Shown here: in pieces, positions 1-8,224 of the stretch
Numbering within the stretch: position 1 is the stretch's first letter
Layout: the number at the start of each line of letters is the position of its first letter
Assembly: GCA_900553885.1 (NCBI GenBank)
Contig: USFD01000026.1
Span: 1-37,380 of the forward strand
Length of the DNA stretch: 37,380 nucleotides
From: an uncultured Ruminococcus sp.
GTDB lineage: Bacteria; Bacillota; Clostridia; Lachnospirales; Lachnospiraceae
Reading direction: 5' to 3'
The notes under the pieces: model-generated
Database searches by the model: none
The model's input: the letters and a program-made list of their open reading frames with translations, nothing else
Told to the model about the DNA's origin: nothing
Made by a program: the position numbers and the translations under genes

Positions 1-72
1 GAAACACATCTGGCAGTTTCTGCCACTATAATTCCTACAGTAAATTTACGCCGCCGGGCGAGTAAGAAAGGA

Positions 73-101
73 TTGATATTTTGTCGCCTTCATACTATGA
101 T
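73..101 (+). promoter_or_regulatory. sigma-A promoter for the HAD phosphatase operon
   Basis: TTGATA (73-78) and TATGAT (96-101) are separated by 17 bases, close to the vegetative consensus. The predicted start near 108 coincides with a hairpin, so the transcript would begin with a stem-loop. The bases before it (1-72) hold a small hairpin (11-25, TGGCAG/CTGCCA) and a second TATAAT-like hexamer at 27-32, but no gene. Confidence 0.6.
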
Positions 102-107
102 TAAATC

Positions 108-129
108 AGCGCCGGTGCAGGCCGGCGCT
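108..129 (+). other. hairpin at the 5' end of the HAD gene leader
   Basis: AGCGCCGG (108-115) pairs perfectly with CCGGCGCT (122-129) around a 6-base loop. It lies just downstream of the predicted transcription start and about 80 bases before the gene. It has no U-run, so it is more likely a transcript-stabilising 5' stem than a terminator. That role is inference. Confidence 0.45.
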
Positions 130-209
130 GCACAGATACAGTACAGATGCGTTTGCCGGCCGGTATGATACGGCAGAGCGGCGCAGACAGAGAAAAAGGA
201 GCATAAGGT

Positions 210-884
210 ATGTATAAAGCTTGTATATTTGATCTGGACGGAACACTTACTGATACGCTGGATTCTCTTACCTATTCGACAAATGAAACGATGAAGGAGA
301 TGAATCTTCCGGAGATTACAAAAGAACAGTGCAGGATGTTCGTTGGAAACGGAGCAAAAGTTCTGATTCAGAAGGCTCTGGAAGCTGCCGGGGTTCCGGA
401 AGAAGAGTTTTTCCCGGAAACATTTCATACATTTCAGCGCGTATTTGATAAAAACTGCACATACCGTGTAAAACCGTATGAGGGAATTGTTTCTCTTCTG
501 TCAGAACTGAAAGCGCGGGGAATGAAACTCGGCGTTCTGTCCAATAAGCCTGACAGACAGGCGGTACACGTGGTCAGCCGGATCTTCGGGGAAGATACGT
601 TTGATATTGTGTGGGGACAGAAGGAAGGGGTTCCGAGAAAGCCGGATCCTTCCGCTCTTCTGCTTATGACGGAGGATCTGGGGGCAGAACCTTCAGAGAT
701 TATATATATCGGCGATTCCGAGGTGGATATCCGGACCGGACAGGCAGCGGGGGTAAAGACGGTGCTTGTATCCTGGGGATTCCGGCAGCCGGAAGAACTG
801 AGAAAAGCCGGGGCGGAGATTATTGTAGATTCCACACGGGAGATCCTTGAAATTACGAAAGAACAGGAGGAGCAGCATGAGTGA
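210..884 (+). CDS. HAD-superfamily phosphatase, phosphoglycolate phosphatase-like
   Basis: This is a 224-residue cytoplasmic haloacid-dehalogenase-fold hydrolase. All four HAD motifs are visible: DLDGTLTDT near residue 8 (nucleophile and acid/base Asp), the LSNK Ser/Thr motif near residue 110, the Lys in RKPDPSALL near 145, and GDSEVDI near 168. The helical cap between motifs I and II places it in the Gph/PpaX/PGMB-like subfamily I. Likely substrates are small phosphoesters such as phosphoglycolate, pyrophosphate or sugar phosphates; sequence alone does not decide. The start has an AAGGAG site 8 bases upstream. Its last 8 bases overlap the next gene, so the two are probably translationally coupled. 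Confidence 0.88.
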   Translation: MYKACIFDLDGTLTDTLDSLTYSTNETMKEMNLPEITKEQCRMFVGNGAKVLIQKALEAAGVPEEEFFPETFHTFQRVFDKNCTYRVKPYEGIVSLLSELKARGMKLGVLSNKPDRQAVHVVSRIFGEDTFDIVWGQKEGVPRKPDPSALLLMTEDLGAEPSEIIYIGDSEVDIRTGQAAGVKTVLVSWGFRQPEELRKAGAEIIVDSTREILEITKEQEEQHE

Positions 885-1140
885 ATTCAGAGAAGAAGAT
901 CTGCTTGTCTTTTTAAAAAATCAGACAAAGCTTTTTGACGAGCCGGTTGCGGAAACACAGGAAGAGGCCGAGGCTTTTCTGGAAGACTGTATGGCAGTGG
1001 TTGCCGGCTCGATTGAGGAAGTCAGAGAGTACTTTGAGGAGGCCGGAGCAGATGTAAGCGGAATGACGGAGGAAGAGCTGGAAGAAGCGGCAGAAGTATT
1101 TGCTCTTTCTGACGGCAGGTATCTGATTGTTGAAGGTTAG
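877..1140 (+). CDS. small acidic protein of unknown function
   Basis: An 87-residue very acidic, Glu-rich and probably mostly helical protein with no membrane segment, signal peptide or Cys motif. I do not recognise the family. The ATG at 877 is chosen because AGGAGG lies 6 bases upstream, inside the end of the HAD gene; an upstream in-frame start at 847 would add ten residues and has no such site. It overlaps the HAD gene by 8 bases, the classic arrangement for coupled translation, so the two products may act together or be co-regulated. It is followed by a strong terminator at 1198. Confidence 0.75.
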   Translation: MSEFREEDLLVFLKNQTKLFDEPVAETQEEAEAFLEDCMAVVAGSIEEVREYFEEAGADVSGMTEEELEEAAEVFALSDGRYLIVEG

Positions 1141-1197
1141 AAAGGATGCTGCCGGGCAGCAGGCGTCTGCAGCATGGATGTTTGAGTTTGGCCAGAG

Positions 1198-1228
1198 AAA
1201 AGCCGCAGTCTACCGGACTGCGGCTTTT
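1198..1228. terminator. bidirectional intrinsic terminator between convergent genes
   Basis: A perfect 13-bp stem (1198-1210 with 1216-1228, core GCCGCAGTC/GACTGCGGC) has a 5-base loop and A- and T-tracts at either end, so it can end transcription on both strands. It overlaps the stop codon of the minus-strand gene at 1210. Confidence 0.9.
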
Positions 1229-1644
1229 GCAACGGCTTCTTTGATTGCGTCCAGAATCATCTGGGATGTATAGGGCGCATCGTCTGACAGAGCAATATCA
1301 TCCAGGGACTGGGTCTCGTAGACCTGTTCCGCGATATCTTCTATAGCAGGCTGAATGAGAGGAAACATAGCGGTTACAGTCTCATCCAGATTGGAAAACC
1401 GTATGGAATTGATGCGGGATTCGTCTACAGATACCTCCACCTCCAGATTTGTGTTGTTCAGGGTAAGGGTAGATGTGTAGATACCCGGAGTATACTGCTT
1501 TTCAATGCCTGCCTTTTCTTCTCCGGCCCCGGGCCTGAACATGATAACCAGAAGGACGATCAGCAGTATTCCCAGTGCGGCGAAGATTGCGGTATAAATG
1601 ATTTCCTTCATATGCAGGACGATGATCTTTGTTCTGGAACCCAT
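1210..1644 (-). CDS. membrane-anchored protein with a degenerate FMN-binding-like domain
   Basis: A 144-residue protein with one N-terminal membrane helix (about residues 14-36, IFAALGILLIVLLVIMF) and an extracytoplasmic domain. The outer part follows the layout of the FMN_bind family of RnfG/NqrC-type proteins: a YTPGIYTSTL opening, two strands with an xVxVxV pattern, the QSLDDI element, then a C-terminal helix. The family's SGATYTS flavinylation motif is replaced by SDDAPYTS, so the Thr that carries FMN in true members is Pro here and covalent FMN is not expected. The start has GGGAGG 7 bases upstream. Convergent with the HAD operon and divergent from pth. Family placement is inference from pattern, not from a search. 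Confidence 0.6.
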   Translation of the reverse strand: MGSRTKIIVLHMKEIIYTAIFAALGILLIVLLVIMFRPGAGEEKAGIEKQYTPGIYTSTLTLNNTNLEVEVSVDESRINSIRFSNLDETVTAMFPLIQPAIEDIAEQVYETQSLDDIALSDDAPYTSQMILDAIKEAVAKAAVR

Positions 1645-1740
1645 AGAATTACCTCCCGTTTTCGGCGGCCTTGATTTTAGCCTGCCGGTTGTTTTTTATA
1701 AGTGTATGACTGAAAATGGAAAATTATTCGCGGCTTTTGC

Positions 1741-1769
1741 GTGACAAACACTGTGGTATAGGTTAAAAT
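1741..1769 (+). promoter_or_regulatory. putative sigma-A promoter upstream of pth
   Basis: GTGACA (1741-1746, 5 of 6 to TTGACA) and TAAAAT (1764-1769) are spaced by 17 bases, about 75 bases before the pth start. It would drive pth and probably mfd, since no terminator is seen between them. Confidence 0.5.
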
Positions 1770-1843
1770 AAACAGCGTCGGCGCAAAGGCGAGGAAAAAG
1801 AGCCGTGCGCCGGACGTTTTTACCTCAGGAAGGAATGGAAAAT

Positions 1844-2416
1844 ATGTTTGTTATAGCAGGACTCGGGAACCCTTCACGGAAATACGAGGGGACCAGGCAT
1901 AACGTTGGATTTGATGTAATAGACCGTATTTCGGAAAAATATAATATACCGGTAGACACAAAAAAGCACCTGGCTCTGGTGGGAAAAGGTGTAATTGAGG
2001 GACAGAAAGTGATTCTCGTGAAACCCCAGACCTATATGAATCTGAGCGGAGAGAGTATACGAAGCGTTGTGGATTTTTATAAAGCAGATCCCTCCAGTGA
2101 GCTGATTGTTATTTATGATGATGTGAATCTGGATACGGGACAGCTCAGGATCCGTGAAAAAGGAAGCGCGGGCGGGCATAACGGGATGAAGAACATTATC
2201 GCTCATCTGGGTACGCAGGAGTTCCCCCGGATCCGGGTCGGAGTAGGAGAAAAGCCGGCAGGCTGTGATCTGGCAGACTATGTGCTGGGACGTTTCAGCA
2301 AAGCGGAACAGGAGCAGATGGAAGACGGATTTGACCGGGCCGCTGATGCAGTCCGGATGATTCTGTCCGGAGATATCGGCGGAGCTATGAGCAGATATAA
2401 CCGGAAAATGGAGTAA
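1844..2416 (+). CDS. pth: peptidyl-tRNA hydrolase
   Basis: Pth cleaves peptidyl-tRNAs that drop off ribosomes, recycling tRNA; it is a cytoplasmic monomer and normally essential. The 190-residue product has the family hallmarks: GLGNP near the N terminus, TRHNVGF with the catalytic His, KPQTYMNLSG, DDVNLD with the Asp partner, and the GGHNG loop. The ATG at 1844 is chosen over GTG 1805 and ATG 1835 because AGGAAGG (1827-1833) lies 10 bases before it but only one base before 1835, and because it gives the usual family length. mfd follows 95 bases later on the same strand, the pth-mfd order seen in many Firmicutes. Confidence 0.95.
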   Translation: MFVIAGLGNPSRKYEGTRHNVGFDVIDRISEKYNIPVDTKKHLALVGKGVIEGQKVILVKPQTYMNLSGESIRSVVDFYKADPSSELIVIYDDVNLDTGQLRIREKGSAGGHNGMKNIIAHLGTQEFPRIRVGVGEKPAGCDLADYVLGRFSKAEQEQMEDGFDRAADAVRMILSGDIGGAMSRYNRKME

Positions 2417-2511
2417 CAGACTGGTGGCGCCGCTGGCTGTTTGGTAGAATATTTCTGAAAAGAATTGTCCGGAAAAGGACGGGGAGAAGAAATTGGGAGA
2501 GAGGAATCGAT

Positions 2512-5500
2512 ATGCAGGCGTTACTATCTCCGCTGGCTGAGCTTGCGGATTATCAGGAAATTATAAAAAACAGAGGAAAAGAACAAGGTTTTATACAGAT
2601 TGCGGGATGTGTGAATTCACAGAAAACCCATCTGATGTATGCGCTCTGCGATGGCTGGGAATACCGGGTCATCGCTTTTTCCAGTGAGGAAAAAGCAAAA
2701 AAGGCATTTGAAGAATACCGTTTTCTGAATGAAAATGTCTGCCTGTATCCGGCCAGAGATTTTCTCTTTTATTATGCAGATATTAAGGGAAAACTGCTTA
2801 CCAGCCGGCGGATGGAAGTCCTGCGGGCTCTGACTGAAAAAAAAGAGGGGCAGGAGCTTACAGTGATTACTACAATCGATGCTTTTCTGGATGGGCTTCC
2901 CGCTCCGGAAGCGGTGCGGCAGCAGAGAATCTGTCTGGTAAACGGCCAGAGTATAGATTTTGCCGGTCTTCAGGCCAGGCTTGTACAAATGGGATATGAG
3001 AGGGAAAGCCAGATTGAAGGCCCGGGACAGTTCGCAGTCAGAGGCGGCATTCTGGATGTTTTCCCTCTGACGGAAGAAATGCCGGTGCGGATCGAGCTGT
3101 GGGGGGATGAGATTGATTCGATCCGGAGTTTTGATGTGGAGAGTCAGAGGTCTGTGGAAAATCTGGAGGAAGTGGAGATTTACCCTGCATTAGAAAACTG
3201 GACCGGAGAGATGGAGACCGTCTCTTTTCTGGATTATTTTCCCGTAAAGAAAACCCTGCTCTTTCTGGATGAGCCAGTCCGCCTGAAAGAGAAAGCAGAT
3301 GAAGTGGAAGAAGAGTATGTACACAGCAGACAGAACCGGGAAGAAGCCGGGGTGGATCCCGGGGAAGGAACTCTCACCGTATACCCGGTCAGAGAGATTG
3401 TTGAAAAGATGAACCGGTATTCGGGAATTGCCTGCACTACGCTGGAGTCAAAGTGCGCAGATTTCCATATCAGCCGGACGTACAGTATTCAGACAAAGAG
3501 TGTGAATCCGTATAACAACAGCTTTGAACTGCTGACAAGGGATCTGAAGCGCCTGAAGAGAAACGGCAGCCGGGTGGTCCTTCTTTCCGGATCCAGAACA
3601 CGTGCAAAGAGACTGGCGGAAGATCTGAGAGACTATGATCTGAGCAGCTTTTACAGCGAGGACATGGAGCGGTGCGTTAATCCCGGCGAGATTATGGTTT
3701 CCTACGGCTATGTGGCAGAAGGATATGAATATCCTATGCTGAAGTTTGTCGTAATTTCAGAGACGGACATTTTCGGCAGAAAGAAAAAGAAGAAACGCCG
3801 CAAAAGGTATGACGGCCAGAAGATTCAGGATTTTACGGAACTCAGGCCAGGCGATTACGTGGTGCATGAAAATCATGGCGTAGGTGTTTACCAGGGGATT
3901 GAGAAGGTGGAGGTTGACAAGGTTGTCAAAGATTATCTGAAGATCTCCTATGCCGAGGGCGGTGTGCTCTATATTCCTGTGGCGCAGATGGATCTGATCC
4001 AGAAGTATTCCGGAGCAGACGGCAGAAAGCCGAAACTGAACAAACTGGGAACCGCCCAGTGGGGAAAGACCAAAAATCAGGTAAAGAAGGCTGTGCAGGC
4101 AGTAGCGAAAGATCTGGTCGAACTGTATGCTGTAAGGCAGCAGTCGGAAGGGTTTGTGTATGGCCCGGATACAGTATGGCAGAAGGAATTTGAAGAAATG
4201 TTTCCTTTTGAGGAGACAGAAGATCAGATGCAGGCCATTGCGGATACAAAAAGGGACATGGAAAGTACAAAGATCATGGACCGCCTGATCTGCGGAGACG
4301 TAGGTTACGGAAAGACGGAGATCGCCATCCGGGCAGCATTTAAGGCAGTACAGGAGGGGAAACAGGTGGTGTACCTGGTTCCGACAACGATACTGGCCCA
4401 GCAGCATTACAATACCTTTGTCCAGCGTATGAAAGACTATCCGGTGCGGATTGATCTGCTGTGCCGGTTCCGCAGCGCCCAGCAGCAGAAAAAGACAGTG
4501 GAAGATCTGAAGAAGGGGCTGGTGGATATTGTGATCGGCACCCATCGTGTGCTGTCCAAAGACGTGGGATATAAAGATCTGGGACTTCTCATTATTGACG
4601 AGGAACAGAGATTTGGCGTGACACATAAGGAAAAAATCAAAAAACTCAGAGAAAATATAGATGTAATGACCCTGACGGCTACTCCCATTCCGCGGACTCT
4701 GCATATGAGCCTGATCGGAATCCGGGATATGAGTGTCCTGGAGGAGGCTCCGCAGGACCGTATGCCGATTCAGACCTATGTTCTGGAATATAATGATGAA
4801 ATGGTCCGGGAAGCAATTGAGAGAGAACTTTCCCGGGGCGGACAGGTATATTATGTGTATAACCGGGTCAGTGATATTGCAGATGTGGCGGGAAAGATTC
4901 AGAGAATGCTCCCGGAGGTAAATGTGGCTTTTGCCCACGGGCAGATGAATGAAAGACAGCTGGAAGATATCATGTATGATTTTATTAACGGAGATATTGA
5001 TGTTCTGGTCTCGACAACGATCATTGAAACGGGGCTGGATATCCCCAATGCCAATACTATGATTATTCAGGATGCAGACCGGTTCGGTCTGGCTCAGCTT
5101 TATCAGCTCCGGGGCCGGGTGGGGCGGTCCAGCCGTATGGCCTATGCCTTTCTTCTTTACCGCCGGGATAAGCTTCTGAAAGAAGTGGCGGAAAAGCGTC
5201 TGGCAGCCATCCGGGAATTTACAGATCTTGGATCAGGGATTAAAATTGCCATGCGGGATCTGGAGATCAGAGGAGCGGGAAATCTTCTCGGAGAAGCCCA
5301 GAGCGGTCATATGGAAGCTGTCGGATATGATCTGTACTGCAAAATGCTGGGAGAAGCCGTAAAAGAACTCAAAGGCGGCGAGCCGGAAGAGATCTACACC
5401 ACTACAATCGATCTGAATGTAGACGCCTACATTCCTCAGTCCTATATTAAAAACGAGTATCAGAAACTGGATATCTACAAGAGAATTGCCGCGATTGAGA

Positions 5501-5859
5501 CGGAAGAAGAGATGGACGATATGATGGAGGAGCTCATCGACCGGTTCGGAGATATTCCGAAGAAGGTACAGCAGCTTCTGCACGTTGCGCTTCTGAAAGG
5601 TCTGGCGCATTCAGCTTATGTAACCGCTGTGGAACAGAAAGGACGGCAGATCCGTTTTACTATGTATGAACGGGCAAAAATTGATCCGCAGAAGATTCCG
5701 GGACTTCTGAAGGCGTATGGAAACAGCCTTGTGTTCCGGGCGGAAGAGCCGCCCTTCTTTCTGTATGAGAAAAAGGGAAAAAGCGGCAAGGAAAGCGGAA
5801 CAGATATTCTGGAGACAGTACGGAAAGTACTGGAGGACATAAAAGGGCTGTGTTTTTGA
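2512..5859 (+). CDS. mfd: transcription-repair coupling factor Mfd
   Basis: Mfd is a DNA translocase that pushes stalled RNA polymerase off damaged templates and recruits UvrA. The 1115-residue protein has full family length. Visible in order: the UvrB-like N-terminal module (residues 1 to ~330), a Lys/Arg-rich linker (~420-435), the CarD-like RNA-polymerase-interaction domain starting LRPGDYVVHENHG (~444), Walker A GDVGYGKTE (~595), the DEEQ box in IIDEEQRFGV (~694), TATPIPRTL, the RecG-like second helicase domain with QLRGRVGRS, and the C-terminal TRCF domain. The start follows a GAGAGG site. A terminator at 5887 closes the unit. Likely co-transcribed with pth. Confidence 0.97.
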   Translation: MQALLSPLAELADYQEIIKNRGKEQGFIQIAGCVNSQKTHLMYALCDGWEYRVIAFSSEEKAKKAFEEYRFLNENVCLYPARDFLFYYADIKGKLLTSRRMEVLRALTEKKEGQELTVITTIDAFLDGLPAPEAVRQQRICLVNGQSIDFAGLQARLVQMGYERESQIEGPGQFAVRGGILDVFPLTEEMPVRIELWGDEIDSIRSFDVESQRSVENLEEVEIYPALENWTGEMETVSFLDYFPVKKTLLFLDEPVRLKEKADEVEEEYVHSRQNREEAGVDPGEGTLTVYPVREIVEKMNRYSGIACTTLESKCADFHISRTYSIQTKSVNPYNNSFELLTRDLKRLKRNGSRVVLLSGSRTRAKRLAEDLRDYDLSSFYSEDMERCVNPGEIMVSYGYVAEGYEYPMLKFVVISETDIFGRKKKKKRRKRYDGQKIQDFTELRPGDYVVHENHGVGVYQGIEKVEVDKVVKDYLKISYAEGGVLYIPVAQMDLIQKYSGADGRKPKLNKLGTAQWGKTKNQVKKAVQAVAKDLVELYAVRQQSEGFVYGPDTVWQKEFEEMFPFEETEDQMQAIADTKRDMESTKIMDRLICGDVGYGKTEIAIRAAFKAVQEGKQVVYLVPTTILAQQHYNTFVQRMKDYPVRIDLLCRFRSAQQQKKTVEDLKKGLVDIVIGTHRVLSKDVGYKDLGLLIIDEEQRFGVTHKEKIKKLRENIDVMTLTATPIPRTLHMSLIGIRDMSVLEEAPQDRMPIQTYVLEYNDEMVREAIERELSRGGQVYYVYNRVSDIADVAGKIQRMLPEVNVAFAHGQMNERQLEDIMYDFINGDIDVLVSTTIIETGLDIPNANTMIIQDADRFGLAQLYQLRGRVGRSSRMAYAFLLYRRDKLLKEVAEKRLAAIREFTDLGSGIKIAMRDLEIRGAGNLLGEAQSGHMEAVGYDLYCKMLGEAVKELKGGEPEEIYTTTIDLNVDAYIPQSYIKNEYQKLDIYKRIAAIETEEEMDDMMEELIDRFGDIPKKVQQLLHVALLKGLAHSAYVTAVEQKGRQIRFTMYERAKIDPQKIPGLLKAYGNSLVFRAEEPPFFLYEKKGKSGKESGTDILETVRKVLEDIKGLCF

Positions 5860-5886
5860 TAAGAAGGATACTGATTTACAGAAGAA

Positions 5887-5930
5887 GCAGTGCAGGAGTC
5901 TGTGGCAGACGACGGATGCACTGCTTTTTT
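5887..5930 (+). terminator. intrinsic terminator after mfd
   Basis: GCAGTGCA (5887-5894) pairs with TGCACTGC (5917-5924), followed by six T's. A second small stem (GTCTG/CAGAC, 5898-5910) sits inside the loop. Confidence 0.88.
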
Positions 5931-5952
5931 GTATCTGTTTTGTGTTTCCTAC

Positions 5953-5981
5953 TTGTTAGAATTGAAAAAACACGGTATAAT
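5953..5981 (+). promoter_or_regulatory. sigma-A promoter for the PrsA-like lipoprotein gene
   Basis: TTGTTA (5953-5958) and TATAAT (5976-5981) with an exact 17-base spacer, about 100 bases before the coding start. It gives the foldase gene its own promoter after the mfd terminator. Confidence 0.75.
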
Positions 5982-6081
5982 GTATCAGTATATGCGGGCG
6001 CAGTAAAAATATGCCCGGCTCTGTAAGAAGAAGCAAGGCAGAATACGAAATCTTACAGTGAAAGAAGAGGAGGCTTTAACA

Positions 6082-7236
6082 ATGCAATTAAGGAAAAGAG
6101 CAGCAATGGCTGCCGCGGCGGCAGCCCTGGCGGCAACAACGATTACAGGCTGCAGCGGCTCTCTGGATACAGAAGCAGTAGTTATGACAGTAGGAGATGA
6201 GGAGGTTCCCCTCGGAGTTGCCAACTTCTATGCAAGAATGACACAGGCACAGTATGAAACATATTATCTCAGCATGATGAGCAGCAATGGCATGTCCATG
6301 AGTGCGGAGGATATGTGGAATCAGGAGACTGACGGAAAGACAACAGAAGAAACAACAAAAGACGGGCTTCTGGAGAGCCTGCAGAATATGTATCTGATTT
6401 CCCAGCATGCGGAGGATTACGGCGTTACTCTTACAGAGGAAGAGGAAGATGCCATCAGTGAAGCGGCAGCTCAGTTTGACGAGGATAATACGGACGATGC
6501 AAAGGAAGCCGTATCCGGTTATAAAAAAGACATTGAGAAATACCTGGAACTTGTTACAATCCAGAACAAGATGGACAGCCCGATGAAAGAGGGCGTTGAT
6601 GAAGAAGTATCCGATGAAGAAGCAGCCCAGAAAGCGATGGATTATGTGTTCTTCTCCTATACTACAACGGACGAGTCAGGAAATTCAGTACCTCTTTCTG
6701 ATGATGAAAAGACAGCATTACAGACAACAGCAAAGAAACTTTCCGAACGGGTGAAAGCCGGGGAGGACATGGCAGATGTTGCGGAGGAGTCTTCAGCAAC
6801 TGTTCAGGAAGCAACCTTTGACGCGGAGACTACTACATATGACGCGGATCTGATTGCTGCGGCGGATGCCCTGGAGAAGGTCGGAGATGTGACGGATGTT
6901 ATTGAAACAGACAACGGTCTGTATGTGGCACAGCTTACCAGCCTGCTTGACCGGGATGCCACAGATGCCAAGAAGGAACAGATTGTAGAAGAAAGAAAAC
7001 AGGATCAGTATAATTCCCTTCTGGAGCAGTGGAGAGACGATACAGAGATTGATGTTAATAAAAAAGTGTGGAATAAGATTGACTTTATTGATCAGGGTGT
7101 GACGATTATTACCTCTGAAGATAATACTTCAACAGATGACGGTTCTTCTGCGGATCAGAATACGACAGATAACAGCTCTGGGGACAACGGTTCTTCAGCA
7201 GATGATAATACATCCGGAGAGGATACAGCGGAATAG
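6082..7236 (+). CDS. PrsA/SurA-like peptidylprolyl isomerase lipoprotein
   Basis: A 384-residue exported lipoprotein probably helping proteins fold outside the membrane. The N terminus is a short Lys/Arg stretch, an Ala-rich hydrophobic core and the lipobox ITGC with Cys24. A SurA/PrsA-like helical chaperone region follows (to about 185). A parvulin-like region at about 185-300 ends in the typical GDVTDVIETDNGLYVAQL strand pattern, but the parvulin His/Cys signatures are not clear, so catalysis is uncertain and a pure chaperone is possible. The last ~40 residues are a Ser/Asp/Asn/Thr low-complexity acidic tail. The ATG at 6082 has GAGGAGG 8 bases upstream; a GTG at 6058 is rejected. Ends at a strong terminator. 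Confidence 0.82.
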   Translation: MQLRKRAAMAAAAAALAATTITGCSGSLDTEAVVMTVGDEEVPLGVANFYARMTQAQYETYYLSMMSSNGMSMSAEDMWNQETDGKTTEETTKDGLLESLQNMYLISQHAEDYGVTLTEEEEDAISEAAAQFDEDNTDDAKEAVSGYKKDIEKYLELVTIQNKMDSPMKEGVDEEVSDEEAAQKAMDYVFFSYTTTDESGNSVPLSDDEKTALQTTAKKLSERVKAGEDMADVAEESSATVQEATFDAETTTYDADLIAAADALEKVGDVTDVIETDNGLYVAQLTSLLDRDATDAKKEQIVEERKQDQYNSLLEQWRDDTEIDVNKKVWNKIDFIDQGVTIITSEDNTSTDDGSSADQNTTDNSSGDNGSSADDNTSGEDTAE

Positions 7237-7252
7237 GGAAAATTATTAATCG

Positions 7253-7295
7253 AGCCCGGCGGATTGAGTTATCTCAGTCTGCCGGGCTGTTTTTT
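7253..7295 (+). terminator. intrinsic terminator after the PrsA-like gene
   Basis: AGCCCGGC (7253-7260) pairs with GCCGGGCT (7281-7288), followed by GTTTTTT. It lies between convergent genes and ends 10 bases before the stop of the minus-strand regulator. Confidence 0.9.
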
Positions 7296-7304
7296 ACGGA
7301 CCGT

Positions 7305-7943
7305 TCAGCTGTCCATATATTTGTAAAGGGTGAATTTTGATATTCCCAGAACAGAGGCCACCTTATCTCCGGACTTTGTAATTAAAAAGGCGCCCGCCTC
7401 ATTCAGATACCGGACAACCCGGACTTTTTCCTCTTTTGTCATCATTGCAACCGGCTTGCCGATGCAGGAAAGAGCTTCCTCAATTAACGAATCAAGAAGA
7501 TCGCTGACACTGTGTGTAATCCGGGGAAGGTTTTCGTTTTTCTCTTCCTGCCTCTGCTCTTCCTCTGTGAGAAGCAGCGAGTGAAGGACATCTCCGGCAG
7601 CGGACAGGGCTGAGATATCATAGTTGACAGAAAAGATATAAGCCAGGCTGCTGTCCGGATGTCTGATATAAAGTGTGCTTGATTTCAGAGTCCTTCCATC
7701 TTCCGTTCTGGTGAGATAAGCCAGATGGTCATGGAGTTCAGAGGGATCCGTATTCAATGCGTCAAAAACAACTTTGGATCCGCTTCCTCCTTCCTTTCTC
7801 TGTGTGACGTGTCCGTTTTCGATATGGATAATGGTATTCTCCAGTCCCTTTGTCACATCATGAATCACGATCTCGCAGTTTTCCCCGAACTGGGCTGACA
7901 TGCCTCTGGCAAACTGGATCAGGAGATTTTCTAAATCATCCAT
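7305..7943 (-). CDS. YheO-like PAS/HTH transcriptional regulator
   Basis: A 212-residue cytoplasmic DNA-binding protein. The N-terminal half (about 1-115) matches the YheO-like PAS domain, with the typical FGENCEIVIHD opening and the KSSTLYIR and YIFSVNYDIS strands. The C-terminal part (about 160-212) is the HTH_22-type helix-turn-helix, VRYLNEAGAFLITKSGDKVA then LGISKFTLYKYM. Family members sense small ligands or redox state; the ligand is unknown. RBS AGGGAGG is 6 bases before ATG. It is divergent from hydA across ~280 bp, so local control of hydA and of itself is the natural inference. Confidence 0.85.
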   Translation of the reverse strand: MDDLENLLIQFARGMSAQFGENCEIVIHDVTKGLENTIIHIENGHVTQRKEGGSGSKVVFDALNTDPSELHDHLAYLTRTEDGRTLKSSTLYIRHPDSSLAYIFSVNYDISALSAAGDVLHSLLLTEEEQRQEEKNENLPRITHSVSDLLDSLIEEALSCIGKPVAMMTKEEKVRVVRYLNEAGAFLITKSGDKVASVLGISKFTLYKYMDS

Positions 7944-7989
7944 AAAAACCCTCCCTGCATTATGTTTGTTTTTATTCTCAAAACATATC

Positions 7990-7998
7990 TGAATTATA
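7990..7998 (-). promoter_or_regulatory. extended -10 promoter for the YheO-like regulator
   Basis: On the minus strand TGATATAAT (complement of 7993-8001 region, -10 hexamer at 7993-7998) forms an extended -10 about 50 bases upstream of the regulator start. No good -35 is present, which fits an extended -10 or an activator-dependent promoter. Exact TG position is just outside the hexamer on its upstream side. Confidence 0.5.
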
Positions 7999-8035
7999 TC
8001 ATAAAACAGGGAACAGGTCTGTATCTAAAAAAAAT

Positions 8036-8047
8036 TAAGACGTCTTA
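8036..8047. promoter_or_regulatory. 12-bp perfect palindrome, candidate operator between the regulator and hydA
   Basis: TAAGACGTCTTA is a perfect dyad placed between the regulator's -10 and the hydA gene. Its position makes it a candidate binding site for the YheO-like regulator. That assignment is inference from location only. Confidence 0.4.
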
Positions 8048-8068
8048 TAAATTTTCAGAAGTACGAGA

Positions 8069-8097
8069 TTGTATTTGCACAGGATCGGTGTTAGTAT
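8069..8097 (+). promoter_or_regulatory. weak putative promoter for hydA
   Basis: TTGTAT (8069-8074) and TAGTAT (8092-8097) are 17 bases apart; an alternative -10, TATAAA, is at 8095-8100. Both matches are poor, as expected of a regulated promoter. The leader to the hydA start would be about 120 bases. Confidence 0.3.
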
Positions 8098-8224
8098 AAA
8101 AAATAGAATGAAAAACCAGAAAATATTAGCGGGACAGGCCATCATGAAACGGCCGGAATCCGGCGGAGAATGGGTATTCATGCTGTCTGTGATAACGGCG
8201 CGGGAGAAAGGGAGACTGACAATA

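Noticed and set aside
3757..4938. Minus-strand open frame of 393 codons
   Set aside because: Antisense shadow of mfd; no ribosome site and no domain pattern.
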